NCBI RefSeq assembly: GCF_900660645.1
Contig: NZ_LR215036.1
Coordinates: 124,001 to 188,000, forward strand
Direction of reading: 5' to 3'
Source of the DNA: Mycoplasmopsis citelli
GTDB taxonomy: Bacteria; Bacillota_I; Bacilli_A; Mycoplasmatales; Metamycoplasmataceae
Length of the DNA: 64,000 bases
The notes beneath the pieces are model-generated. The model saw only the letters and a list, made by a program, of their open reading frames with translations. It was not told the origin of the DNA and ran no database searches. How positions within the stretch are numbered: position 1 is the stretch's first letter; each line of letters opens with the position of its first letter. Position numbers and translations under genes: made by a program. Positions 44,401 through 59,400 of the stretch are shown here, piece by piece.

Positions 44401-47400
44401 AAGAATTTTTCTAAATCTCCACTTTTCATAATTTCTTCAATATTTTCTTCACTAAGATCGTTTCCAAATAAATATAAATCATTCAAAAAATCTATTAATT
44501 TTCTTTTAGTTAAAATCTCACTTTCAATTTCTGCTCGATGTAAATTAAGTTGAATTGAATATAATTCTTGTTTTAATTTGTCTTTATCAGCATTAATCAT
44601 AACAATATAATATTTATCAACATTTTGAAAATTATCAACTGTTTTTAAATCGTTTTCTCATTCAGATTTAATCTTTTCAAAATATTTATTGTTTTTAACC
44701 TTTGCTAAATTTTGTTCATTTGCAGTCATTGAAAGAAACTTAGGAATTTTTACAATAAAAATTTTCGTATTAATAGCAGTAAAAGCATCAGATAGTTTTT
44801 GTAAATAAACTTCTTGTTCTTCTACTTTATTAACAGTAATATCTTTTCCAAAAACTTCAATTACCATTGCTTTTGTTTTTGTTTTTAAATTAAAAAGTCC
44901 ATTTAAATAATTAATTTCAAAAATATTATCTTCAAGCTTTTTTAATGTATTTAAATTTTTTGTGTTGTACATTGTTTTATTTTGTTTTTTGTATTTTTTA
45001 ACTCTTACTAAATAAAAGAAAATTCACATCAAAACAATATAACCACGTGCATTTTTACTTGGAATTTCTATAAACAAAGGACCACTAGCAATTACTATTA
45101 AAGCAAAAATAACAATTTTAATTAAATTTGAAACTGGAGAATAATAAGCAATTGCACCAGCAATAAAAAGAATTACAACTAGAAGAACTGCATCAAAAAT
45201 ATTAAAGTTTTTTCAAACTCTTAAAAGTTTATATTTTTTAAATTTATCAGTTTGTAATTTCATATTATTTTTTGTTTCCTTTATTATTTAAATGATTTTT
45301 TTCTGAGTAATTTTGTTTTTGATTGTAACCTTTTATTAAATTATATTTGTGCTTATCTCTTGCTTTTGCTCTATCAATAACATCAACTGATTCTGAAATA
45401 CGTCTATCTCTGTCTTCTTTAGAAATTTTTCCTTTTTGATATTGTGTATCTGCTCTTTTTGCAAATAATGTCTGTGCTTTTGCGGTTATACTTCTACTTG
45501 TATCTTCAATTCATCCACCTACTCCAGTTCTTACTCTGTGGTTGTAATTTGGATCTTCTGCTTTTTGACTTTTTATATTATTTTTGTGTTCAGCTAATTG
45601 TTTGTTATACTGAAGTTTTGAAATATTTCCTTTTTTAAGTTCTGATTTTAAAAATGATTTTTGCAAATCTGTTCCTACAGTAGAGTTTTTTACCCCTTTT
45701 GCAAGTTGTCCAAATCTTTGAGTTGCACCTTTTGCAAGTCCGATACCACCAGCAACTGCAAAAGCAGTTCGTTTTGCTCCGTTTGCAATATCACGTGCAA
45801 CTCTAAAACCTGATTTTACTGATTCACGGTTTCCAAAAAGTTCACTAATATCACCAATTAAAACTTGAACTCCACCTAAGGCTCCACCAATTAAAATTAG
45901 TTTGATAATTCCTAAAGTTAAAAAGCTACTTGCTCCAAAATCAATATTATTTAAAAATCCAATCACTAAGATAAACATATTCAGTGCAAAATTATATGAA
46001 AAGATTATCGAAAGCTTTTTATAATACATATCTTTTCATTTGTTATACAACTTATCTTCATCATAAAACCTTGAAACACTAACAACTGGATTTAAGAAAA
46101 ATAATGCTACTGTAGATAATAAATGAGTTACAAGTGAAATTGAAAGTACAAGTAGTTGCAGTAAAATGGTAATACCAATTACTGCTAAAACAACCATTGT
46201 AATTGCATAACTATTTAAGTTATAAATAAGTCCATAAGCAAAATAATTATCATTTGCAACTGATTCTCAATATGAATGATCAAGTTCTGCAGGCTTAAGA
46301 GATAAAAAGACACTTCTTCCTAAATCAAAATTTGTAGCTGCATTTGGACCAAAAAATACAATATATAAAAGTGATTGCACATTAAATAAAATCAGTAATA
46401 AAATAAAAGTTAAAGCTGGAAAAACAAAAATAGAAATAATAACTGGAATAATTTTTTTATAAATACTAATCTGCTTTTCATTACCTTTTTTGCTATCGAA
46501 AAGAGTTTTTATTAGTGAAATCATCAACACTAAAACTAATGTAATTCCAGCTAAAATTCCCATTAAAATATAAATATAGTGAACTTTAAAAACTCCATTT
46601 TCAAATGCTTGATCTCCAAAAAGTAACCTTATAATTAATTCCACTCCAATTTTATTAAATATATTAGACATAAATCCAATAATTGAATAAGGAATTACAA
46701 TAAAGACCTTTCAAAGACCTCATAAAAGTGGAGCAAATATTGTATTAATTATGAAGCTCATAAATTATGGTTTTATTTGGATGCTTGATCCAATTGATGT
46801 TCCTAAATTTTTTGAACCACCAATAATAAGACCTGCTAAAGAAGCGAACGCAAAAATAATTAAAATCGCAAGGGCCGATTTTTTAATACTTAATACAACT
46901 GATGGTTTTTTCTCATCTGGAGCTCATTTGTATCTAAAAAAGCTAATAATTGCTCATAAAACAATTGAAATTCCTAAAGCTATTCCAATTCATTGAAAAA
47001 TAACCGGAAGGTAACTGGTTGTTTTGGTTCCTATCGCATTAAGAGTGTTGTTAAACACGTCGTTATCAGCAAATAATGCTTTAATTGTTTCGATCATAAA
47101 ATCTCCTTAATAAGTTATTAATTTTTGTAATAATGCACTATGTAATAAAATAAAAAATAACACAATGCATATTTTGCATCACTTTTTCAGTGACTTAAAT
47201 GTTTGTTTTTGTTTTTTTAATTTATATATTTGAATAATCATTATAATTCAATAAATAATCACAAAGATAACTAATCAAATTAATTCCCCTAGTGAATGTT
47301 CCATATTACTTTCTTCTTAAACCAGTTGCACAAAAAATTAAGAATGCAATTGATAATCAAATTGTTCAGTCCATAATTTAATTCCTTTGGTTTATTTTTG

Positions 47401-50400
47401 AAATATTTAATTTCTTATTATTGGTATTTTGAATTGTAATTATTTAAGTTATAAATGTTATTAATTAGCAAATTTAATGAGTTTAATTGTTTTTAAAAAC
47501 TCTAAATATGCTCTTGCTTTATTTTCAAAATCATTTGGATTAAATTCCACATATTTTAAAGCAACATTCTCTTTTAAAATATGCTTATTAATTAAATCTC
47601 CTTGTTGGTGTCATAAATCATCAAACTCAAAGTTTTTTTCTTTAAAAATATAGTAATAAAGCTCATTTAAATCTTGTGAAATTCATTTAAATAAATCTAA
47701 ATAAAAAGCTTTGTAATAGTCTGCTAAATTTTGTCCAACAAAAATAGCATCTGGTTCATTTAAAGATAAATAATTATTTAGACTTAGCATTTGAGAAATT
47801 TTTTTTAAGAGTTTATTGAAAACTTCTTTTAATTGATTTAATTGTGAAGATGTTTGTGGGTTAGTTATTTGTTCATCGACGCTTTTATTTGAGTCTTTAA
47901 AAAATTCATTAAGACTTTTTATTCAACTAATAATTTGTTTAAATAAATTTAATTGTTTCAAATTAATTTCATTTTGAAGTACAAGTTGCGTTAAGGGAAT
48001 AAAAATTGTTATTAAAGGTGGATATTTTAAGTTAATTTGCTCAAGTTGTTTGATTTTTGAATCTGTTTGAACTTGATCTGTATTGTAAATAAATAATCGT
48101 TCTTTAAGATTTAAAAAATCTACAATATCTTCATAATAAAGAGCTTGTTGTTGTGTTTTTTTAGGTAATTTTTGAAATTCTTTATCATATTCATCGACAA
48201 TATTTTTTTGATTTTGATATTGTTCAATAATTCTTGGTTCATTTTTATTTAAAGATTCTTCAATTACATTCAATGAATTTTCATCATATTGTTCATTAAA
48301 AAGCTTTTGTAATTTATTTCAATAAATTAAAATACTTTTACTTTCTTGTTGTGGTTCAATTGGATAATCTTTTGAAATATCATTATATTGATCGCTATCA
48401 TTTAAAATTGGTGGATTTTTTTTAGAGTTTAAAGGGCTTTGATTTGAAGTATTTTTGGCAATATCAGGGATGTAAGAACACGAAACAACAGATGCAGAAC
48501 TTGCAAACACACTAAAAATAAAAACAATTTTTAATTTTTTAGTCTTTTTTTGCATAATGCTCATCGTTTTTAGTTAATGCATCAATTTCTTTTTGGTTTT
48601 TTATAATATTTTCGTTTGCACTTTGAATTAATTTATTTAAATGATCAATTAATTCAATATTGATTTCTTCTTCTAAGTTTTTTTGATAAAAATCAATACT
48701 ATTTTTCAGTTGTGCATTTTGCGATTTTAAAGCATTAATTTTTTCTAAATCTTTTGGATTAGCATTTAATTTTTCTTTTTTTGATTCTTTTGGTTTTATA
48801 TTTGATTCGATTTTAATATTTTTGTACTCACCATTTTTTACTTTATCAATTGCACTTTTATTTAAAAGACTCTTATAATCCAAAATATATTCTTTTTCAT
48901 TAAATTGAATATCATTAGCTATTTGTTGTTTATTTGTTTTTAAATCTCAAATAGTATGTGCTGATGTTGACTTAAGCTTAAGTGGTAAGTTTTGCATACG
49001 AAAAATTAAATGTGTGTTTTTATCAAGTTGTTTAATTTCTGAAGTGGTCATTAGTTCTTTTTCTCCTAATGAAGAGTTTTGCGAATCTTTTGAATCTGCG
49101 TTTTTTGTATAACTTATTTTTTCTAATTTTATTTTTCCTAGTGCATCAGAAATTGCTTTAACAGTATCATCATTATCAGAACTAATAAAAGCACTTAGAC
49201 CGGTATTTTCTAATATGATGCCCTTTTGATCTTTTTTGTATTTATCAAGTTGTGAATATGCTTGCAAAATAATTAAAAAAGCCACTTTCCTTGACAAAGC
49301 AATCGATAATTTACTCCCAAAATCGTTTAGAACTGGTAGATTTCCAAATTCATCAAAAATATTAAGTAAAAATCGGTTTAAACTTCCATTATTTGCATTT
49401 GCAATTTCAATAGCAATTTTATAAATTTGATCAATGATAATATTAACCATTAAATTCTTACTTTTTTCATGATCAGGAAATTTAATAAATAATGCAAAAG
49501 GCTTAGATTCTTCATTATAAAGATTAATTTTAGCTTCGTAATAGTCAAGCATTTTGATATTGTGAAAATACTTTTTAATTAGTTGTTTCAATTCTAAAGA
49601 AGATAAATTTAATTCTTCTATTTTAATAAACAAATTTATTTCATTTTCAAGCGTTTGCACTTCCTGCTCATATTGCTTCTTAAATTCATTTACTTTAGCA
49701 ATATCACGTCCAATTTCATTTAAATACTTATCTGAATTTTCTAGCAAATCAATATTTTTCTTATATAAAGAACATAAATTAAGAAAACTCATTGGATTTT
49801 TAAATTTAGTTAAAGTATTTTTATTTTCACTTTGATAATGATTAATTTCATCTTTAAAATAATTAATTTTTTCTCTTCATTGATTAGAATTTATATACTT
49901 GGGATCGCTAAGCATTAATAATTCGCGTACATCTAAGTCTCCGCGTGATGTAAAACTTTTAAGTTCTGCATTTGAAGAAAATAAATTCATTACACTATAA
50001 GCATTTGTTAAAATTCCTGTTAATGTTGTTTCAACTGTATTAAAAAGACCAAAAAGTTCATCGCGGTATAAATTAATCAACGATTCTTTAGCATAGTCTC
50101 TAAGTGAAAAAATTGGCTTTATTTCACTTTCTTTTGTTTTTAATAAATCTTCAAAAAATTTTGCTCAATTAGAATTTTTACTAAACATTGAAATATTTAA
50201 AAATTGTGCAAAAGATGCTAAATTAAAATTCTCTCTTTTAAGTTTGCTTGGTTCATATAATGAATAAAACAACATAAACTTTCCAATGCCTAAAATTGCG
50301 TTTTTAGCATTATTATCTCACATGGAGTTTTCTCCTTGTGTGCTCCAGTTTTTTAAAGATTCAATAATTTCATTTAACATACGAATTGCTAATGCATGAT

Positions 50401-53400
50401 TTTTAGATATTTTACCTTCTGTTGAATGAAAAGTATCTCATACCATATTTAGCATATTAAAACCAATTGATGAAAGTGGATTTGTAATATCTAAAATAAT
50501 TTCACGATAATTATTTTTCTTTAAATCTTCTTTAGCGCTTAAATTTAATTCTCCCTTTGGATCTGCAACCACTAAATTTGGTTTGTTTTTTTGATTAAGT
50601 AAATTTATGTTATATTTTAAAATTGGAATAACAAATTTTTGAGTTTTCCCTGAACGGGTTCCTCCAAGAATTTTAAAATTAATTGGATGAAGTGATAAAT
50701 TTATCCCTTTATAATTTATTTTTCCTTTTGTTTTTGAATAATTAATTACTCAACCCGGGTTTAAATTATCTAATGAGTATTCTTTATTATATTCTTTAAT
50801 AGAACCCATATTTTTTTCTTGGTCATAAAATCAAAGTTTTTGTCCTTTGATTTCTTTTTCGTATTTTTTATCTTTTTTGCGAGAATACCAAATAATTGTT
50901 AATATCAATGATGCTAAAAAACTACTTGTTAAAATGTAATATCAATGTTTTTGAATTAACTCTCACATTAAATTAAAGTAAATATTGATACTCTTATTTG
51001 GATCTAAATCTAAATGCCTTTCAAAAACAAAGATAAATGCTGTATACCCAAATAAAATCACCGCATAAAGAAATATAGTTCACACAAAAGCAAAAAATAT
51101 TTCTTTTTTAAATTCTTGTTTGGTGATTTTTAATTTTAAAAAATCCATTTTTATTCTTCTTTTTGTTCATTATAGCCATTTGCAAAATTATCAATTTTTT
51201 TAGTTAATTTATTTCAATAAATATATTCTTTATCAATTTGATCAAGTTCTGATTTTAACTTTTCTTTGCGTTTTTCAATTTTTTCTTTTTCTCTTAGTGC
51301 TTTCAAATATTCTGCCTTAAGCTTTTCAAAAAAATCTTTTTGCATTTAAATTCTCCTTAGTTTTAAGATAATCAATCCTTAATAGCACTTAGTTCTTTGA
51401 TATTTGAAAATGTTTTATCAATAAATAAAATTTTGTGTTCTGAAATTTTAAGTTTTCGTTGTTTGATAATATCTTCAATATTGTTTTTATTAATATTAAA
51501 GCATGATAAAAAATAAAAATTATCAATTAAAAACTTTTTGCTTTGTGCAGTTGTTAAATCTAAAATTTGATATGTAATCATTTATTTCCTTTTTATTTTT
51601 TACACTCCAAAAGCAGTGGCTTTTGCTTGTTCTTGTTTCGATTCTTTTTTGTTTTCTTCTCTTAAATTTTTTAATGACCTTAAATCCACTTTTGTGTACA
51701 TCATTGGTTTAGTTTCTAAATCTAAAGTATCATTATCTATTTCGAAAACATTTTCAATAACTGAATTCATTGATAAATCAACTTTTTGGTTTTCAAATTG
51801 TCAATTTAAAAGTTTTTTTCTTAAATAATGTTCAGGAACTTTATAAATTTCATTATCCGAATCAACTTGATAATATTTATCTGATTCAATCGGTTTTTGA
51901 TCTTCATCAAACAAAATATTCTTTTCTAAAAATTTAGAGCCTGAAGATATTTTTGTATCTTCGAAAAAATTTGATGCATTAGCAATATTTCGATACATTC
52001 CCAGAAAAGTATTTACAATATCATATACATAATTAATCGAACAATTATTATTAATTATCTTTATTGCCATTTCTCAATTATTTTTTTCAACTTTTTGAGA
52101 AACATCTCCAGAAAAAGAATCAAAATCATAATTAAAAATTTCTTGCAATGCATTCGTGTAATTATCTTTAAATTCTGGTTTAAGAAATTCAATGTGTTTG
52201 TTTATCTTTTCAAATAAGTTTTTTACATCAAAATTTTCTCTTTCTAAATACTTTAAATTTCTTTCTCCAACTTTATTAATTGTTATCACTTGTTTGCTCC
52301 TTTGTGGTTTTCAAAGAAATCTTCTTTAAATTATCAGTAGTTAATAACTGAATTTCTTCTTCAGTAAAATCTTTATTCTTTAAGCGTTCTAAGTCGTTGC
52401 ATTTATCTTTGCAAACATTTCTATATAATCTTTTTAAATAATCATTCGGATTGTTTAAATCACTAAAAGCTAGGGATGTTTTAATTAAATTTTCCATTTC
52501 TGATGGATAATAAATTGGTTCTAGCAAACTAATTATTTTTTTAAATAAAGGAATATTTTTATTGGTAATTTTGAATTTAGTTGCATATAATTTAAAAATA
52601 AAATCAGCACTTTTAATTAATTCTTCAGTTGTATATTTGCTAAAATCAATAACAAAATCAAATCTTCTAATTAGAGCTTTTTCAAAATATTTATATAAAT
52701 TTGTTGTAGCAATTAAAATAATTTTTTCGTTTAAATTATCCAATGCATTTAAAATCGTTGTGGTTGCTCTTCCTATTTCTCTATGATCATCAGAATTAAT
52801 TCTATCCATTGCTAAAGCATCAATTTCATCAAATAAAATCACTATTTTTTCAGGGTTAGACAAATAATTTATTTGTTCAAATAATTCAGCAATATTTTTT
52901 CCAGTTTGACCTAATTTGCTATCAATTAAAATTGTAAAATCAACCATATAAAGATCTCTATTTAAACTTTTTGCAATTTGTTTTGCGCTTTCGGTTTTTC
53001 CGGTTCCAGGAGGACCTTGAAACAAGAATTTATTTATTCCCATTTTGCGGTCAATTGCATTGATTATTCCTAAAATATCTAAATTTATTACTTCTGGGAT
53101 TAATAATTTTTTATTATCAATTTGTACTTTTTTTAGAAAATCAAAGTTTTTTATAATTTCATTATTATTAATTAACATTACTCTTCCTCATATTTTGCTT
53201 TTGCTCATCACAAATCATCTTCAATTAATTTAAGTTCTTTACCGTATTATTGCTGTGTTTTTTTAAATCTTTTTTTAAAAAATGCAAAATTATTTCTCTT
53301 TGATTATTACCTCATAGTCATTTTACAGGGTATGGTGGTTTATTTTTATACACTTCAAAATAAATTTTGTATTTTGTTTTAAAATCGTCATTATTTTTTA

Positions 53401-56400
53401 AGTCATAAGCCATATCAATATAAGGACTTTTGAATCCTTTAAGTTTTAAATCATTATTAACAATATCAATTAGATTTTCATAATTAATTAATCTGGTTTC
53501 ATATTTTTCAAAATATTTTTTGACATATTGATTTTTAAAATTATCTTCTAAAATTTCTAGGATTTGTCTTAAAGTGTTGAAAGAGAAATCCAAATTTAAG
53601 GTTTCTATAATTTCTTTAAATAAATGACCTTGATATTCAAGCGAACCAACTTCTGAAAGAGAAAGATTTTTGTGTCAAAAAATCGATGATAAGATATTGA
53701 TATAATCCTTTTTGTTAAAGTTATTTTCTAACTGAAAGCTTTCAATTTTAAAAATAAGTTTATCAATAGTAATTATTAAAAGATCGTAATAATCATTCTT
53801 ATTACCATAAAAGTTTTTTATTAAATTTTTAAAGATAAAATTTGCGTAATCTTTAGCTATTTGATATTTATTTAGAAAATTGCATAATTTATCATAAGCT
53901 TTTTCTTCTAAACTTGGTTCTATATCCATATTAATCTTTTTTTACATTGCTAAAGTATTTTGATAATCTTTAGTATGTTCTTCTTGGATTTTATTTTCTT
54001 TAAGCAATTTTTCTAAAACATAATCAAACACTTCTGATTTAATTTCTTCTTCGGTTTTACTTCTTAGATATTTTGCACCATTATCTTCTCTATCAAATTG
54101 ATAATAAACATCGTAACAATAATCTTTATCATATAAACCGTCAAAATAATCTTTAAGATACGAAGCATAATGAGTTTCTATCCCATATTCTTTTAAATCA
54201 AAAGCAATTTCATCTACAAAACCTTCTGCAGAATAAATGTCATTGTCTGACATATATTCTCTTGCATATTCAGATTCTTTAAATTCACTTGTAGTAATTG
54301 CAATTATTTGATCAAGCATATTTTTACTTGTGTCGTAATTTAAAATTTCTAATGCTTTAGCTCTATTGGAAATTGTGCCACCATAATAATTTATTAGATT
54401 TTCAAATTTTGAAATATAATCTTCTTTTTCTTTATTATTTAATTGAGATATTTGTTGTTCAATTTTAGTTAAAAAATTCTCAACACTAATATTTGTTTTT
54501 ATTTCTAAAGCTTGTAAATTTTTATTGTCATTTATTTCAAAAAAATCTGAATAATATAAAAATTCATTTTCATCTTTAATTTGCTTTGAAATTTCTTCAC
54601 CTAAAAAACTATCAAAAATGTCTTTTGTTTTATAAACATGATGAAAAGCAAGGAATTTTTTAATGTTGTAATCATTTTTGTAATATGTATCATTATAAAG
54701 TCAATATATGTCTCTTGCTTGTTCTAAATAATTACTATGAAATGGATATTTTTCAATATCTAATGATGCCTTTTCTTTTCAAATGTTTCCTTTGTAAAAA
54801 CCTTTATTTTTTAAAAATTTTTGAGCAAATTCAGATTTTTTATATTTTCTATCTCTAATTGCATCAACTTGCAATAATATATCTAACGAACAATTTACAT
54901 TTAAAATATAAAATGGTTCAAAATAATCAAAACTATAATTTATAACATTTACAAAAGCTTTAGCATATTGCTGTTTTTGTTCTTTTGTCGAAAGATTTGA
55001 ATATTGAGTATCAATTTTGTTAAGAAAACTTTTTGTGTCAAATCCTCTTTTTTCTAAAGTTTGTAAATTTTGTTTGCCTTGTTCATTAATTTTTTGTATT
55101 TGTTGTTGGCTTTTTGTTTTTTGGTATTTGAACTATTTTTGACATGTCCTTAAGGTTTTCAAGTAATACGTCAAAGTTTTTACTTGCTTCATTTACATTT
55201 AGTTTTTTAATTTTAATTTTAGGGACTTTGATATTTTTTGTTTGTAATTTCAGAAAATTTAAAATATCAAATTCTAGTTTATGTTGATGAATCATTTCTA
55301 AATGTGTAAACTCTTTATTGATTTGATAATAAGCTAATTTATATATATTTTCATATCAAGGTTTCATAGATATGTATTTGCTTTTATTTTGATATTTTTC
55401 TAAATCTCTTTGAATTAGTTTATAAATATCAAAACCCCAGAAAATATTATTTTTAATAAAATATTTTTTAGCATACACTGAAGATTTAAAATTTCCTTTC
55501 ATAAGATTAAAAAGTTCTTCAACAATCTCTGGTGTACAATTAACAAATAAAATTAATAATCTTCACAAAACATTGTTTTCACCACCAAAATTACCATTAA
55601 TAACACTTGTTATTTTATGGATATAATTTAATTTTTCGTTTCCACTTAAAGATTCAATTTCTGTTTGAATCTTTTTTAAAAAATCATGTTTCGGAAACTC
55701 ATATAAGGTTGCAAAATGGTTTAAGTTTTCTCTTCCGTTATCACTAAATATTAAGGATGTTCCTTCATTTACAGGCATTTGCTTAACTTTATTTGATTTA
55801 TTTGACATATTAAATTCCCTTTCTATATCCCAGGAACAGGATTTTTTGCTTTGTGGTGTTTAATTTCTTCTTCAGTTGGTTCATAAAAATCCATATGTAA
55901 TTGATATCATTCTTGGTTCAATCAATCTTGTTTATATTGAGTAAATTTTTCTTTTGAAAATTTAGTTAAATCTTTATTTACTTTGTAATATTCATTATCA
56001 TTGCATTTCAAAATCTCTTCTCTGATATTTTTGTATTTGGTTTCTGAACCTTGGGTTTTATAGTCCAAATCAACAATTTTCTTAAAAACACTTCCTTTCA
56101 TAATTTTGTTCTTACGTATATATTTATCTAAATCTTTATCATTTGACTTTTCAAAGTTTCCAGTATTGACTTTATGTAAAAATTTCAATTCAGAATAAGA
56201 TGAATCATAATTTAAAATTTCAAAAGAAGTTAGCAATATTTTTTCATTATCAAATTCCATATTGATAAATTTATTCATTTTTTGTCAATATTTTTTATTG
56301 TTTTTTTCTTTTTCAATCTCATCCATATTTTTTATAAATTCATCAATGTTAAATCCTTGTTTTTCCAAAGACTTTAAATTATTTAAACCTTGATCATTAA

Positions 56401-59400
56401 GTCTTAACATTTTTCTCCTTAGTAATTTTTACATTTTAGCTAATTCATTTAATACTTTAGCGTAAACTTCTTTGGCTGGATGTTTTTCAAAGGCTGCATC
56501 TTGTCTTTCTACGTTTTCCATAAATACTTCTCAAGTTAACTTTGGTAGTTCTTTTTTATCTTTCATAATTCTCCTTTAAGCTACTTCCATATAAACATTC
56601 TATGAATTAGTTTATTATCATTTTGCTACATTTTAATTCCCTGAGCATTATTATTTTCTAATTTTTGCTCTTTAGAATTTTCCTTAACTTCATTTAGTAA
56701 ATTATCAAGTAGCTCCATTTGGAAATCAAATCAATCTTCTTTATTTAACTCATTTACAGCATCATTTAAGTTGTAATATGTATCATCATCACAATTTAAA
56801 ATAGCATTAAAAACATATGAATATTTAGTTTCTATTCCGTTTTGTTTTAAATCTCGATCAAGTTCATCCTTAAATTGAAAACCTAGCATAATTGAGTAAT
56901 CTGACATATATTCATCTTTTTGATTTTTATAATCATCAAAATTTTTATTTCAAATATTTGTGAGTTTTTCAAAGGTTTTTTCGGATGCATCATAACTTAA
57001 AATTTCAAATGTTTGAACTTTAAATGATTTGTTGTCTTCAAAATCTAAATTAATAAAATTATTTAATTTATTAATATTATCTTCAGTATATTGAGTGATA
57101 TTTTTGTTTAATTGATTCATTAAAGCATCAACATTAATGTTTCATTGTTTTAAAAGGTCTAAATTTTGTTTACCTTGTTCATTAATTTTTATCATGTTTG
57201 TCTCCTTAGATCTCGTTAAATAATAAATATTTTAATAATGATTCTTTGCTTTGAAGAATTTTTCCATTTTCAGTTAAAAGAGCATGAATTTTGCTTACTC
57301 TTTTTATGCTTGTGCTTTCAGCTAATAAATCCATAAAAAACATTAAAACTTCTTTGTAAGTATATGGATAATTCAAAATTACTTTTATTTGCATAACATA
57401 AATTGCTCTTTGAGTGGCATTCTTTAAAAAATTAATTTCATTTTCCATGTTCTTTGAAAACTGTTCAATTTTTTCTCATTGATAAAAACTTTTTAAAAAA
57501 GCAAAATTTTGTATTCCATTCTTATCAAATAAATCTTTCATATTATTCCTTTGGTTTGTTTAATTAAAGAATTTTATAAAGATGTTCCTAGCATTTCATT
57601 ATCTTCATCATCACCAAAAATTGAACTGTTTGACTTTGAAGATATTACAGAATTATTTGTTTCTTGCATAAAAGTGTCTTGGTCCATTAATTTTGATACT
57701 TTTGCCTGTCTTTTTTTACGATCTTCTTTTGCCGCCTTAGATTCTAAACCCATAATTGATTGAGTGATAATTGAATACATTCCACTTTGATTTTTATCTA
57801 AAATAGTTCTTGGCTCTAAAGTTCCTTCAAAATAAACCTGATCTCCAACTTGCAAATTTTTAAAAATATAATTTGCTTTAGCACTAAAAGCTAAACAGTC
57901 ATAATACATTTTTATTTCTTGTCCTTTATTGACACCATTAACTCCAATTTGAAAAGGTAATATTTCAATTTCGGGATTGTATTTACTTTGAATGAGATTT
58001 CCGATTTTTGAAATGCGTCCAATTAAAGTGACTTGTGCTTTCATGTTGTTCCTTTGTATTTTGCGTTATCTTCAGTTGGAGAAAAGAATGAGAGTCCTTT
58101 TTTGTAATTTTGAATAATTTTTCAAATCAAATATGGAAGTTTTTTATATTGTTTTTGTTTTGTAAATTTTAAAGTACTTGAATTGTTGCTAATGAAATTT
58201 AAATTTGGATTGTAATTTTTTAAAAACTGATAATTATCAATTTTGTTAAATTGATTTGTTTTTATCATTTCTTTAAGTAAAGCGTTTTCTAAATTAGTTT
58301 GTAAACTTATAAGCTCTTTGTTTTTGAAATTTTCATTTTCTTGTAATTTTGAAATATCTTCTAATTTTTGATAAAGTGTTTTCATTTCGATTGAGAGTTT
58401 TTTATCTTTGCTAATTAACTCATTAACCATTGAAGAAAGTTTTGTTTTTTGTTCAATGCTAAGATCTTTTAACTTTTTAACATTAGTTTTTTTTAACTCA
58501 TCACTAAATTCATAAAACTTTTGTTCAAACTCAAAAGTCGTTTGCAATGTATTGTGTCGAATACTTTCTTTGTAAATATTTCTGATTTTGTTTTTAATAT
58601 CTCAAAAATCTTTTTTGTCTTTATAAACTTGTTCTTGTTCTTTTGAACTTGGGAGAGAATTTAAATGATTTAGGAATGCCTGAATGTTTTTAAAATCAAA
58701 TTTTCCTTTTCCACGATATGATACTTCTCCGTTTTTTGAGTTGATAAACTTTTTCTCTTTTTCAAAAAAGACTAAATGTACATGTGGGTTTTGGGTGTTT
58801 GCATGTATACTTGCAAAGAAATTTAAATTTTCAAAAGGAATTTTTTCTTTTTTTAAAATTCAATCCATTTGCTTAGCAACAAATTTGATAATTTCTTCTT
58901 GAGAGTATAGTTCATGTTTTTTTAAAATTTCATTGTCAAAACTAATAACACTATCTCAAACATATTGTTTTGGGTTTAATTTATTAAAAGTTTTCTTTGC
59001 ATCTGTTTTAGAAACTATTTCAAAATCATCTTTAGATTTAATTTGGAACAACCCACTATTTAAATTTTCTTTTGAATCCATCAAGTTATTAAAAGTTTTT
59101 ACAACGTTAAAATTATTCTGTTGAATTAACTCCTGCATTTGTTCTTTGTTCAGTGAGCTTTTAAAACAAGCATTTTTTCTTGTAATGTAATCGATAATAT
59201 TGCGTTTGCTTTTACAAGTGTAATAATTTCAATTTAAATTTTGATTATTTTTATCTTTTTGAAAATGTGCATTTGCTTTATTTACAAAACGTGACACCTT
59301 AAAAACAAAATTACTCATTTTTAATACCTGTTAAAAATATTTGAAGATTATCAAATAATCATTATTTTAAACAAATATATTTTTTGTTACTTAATTCTTT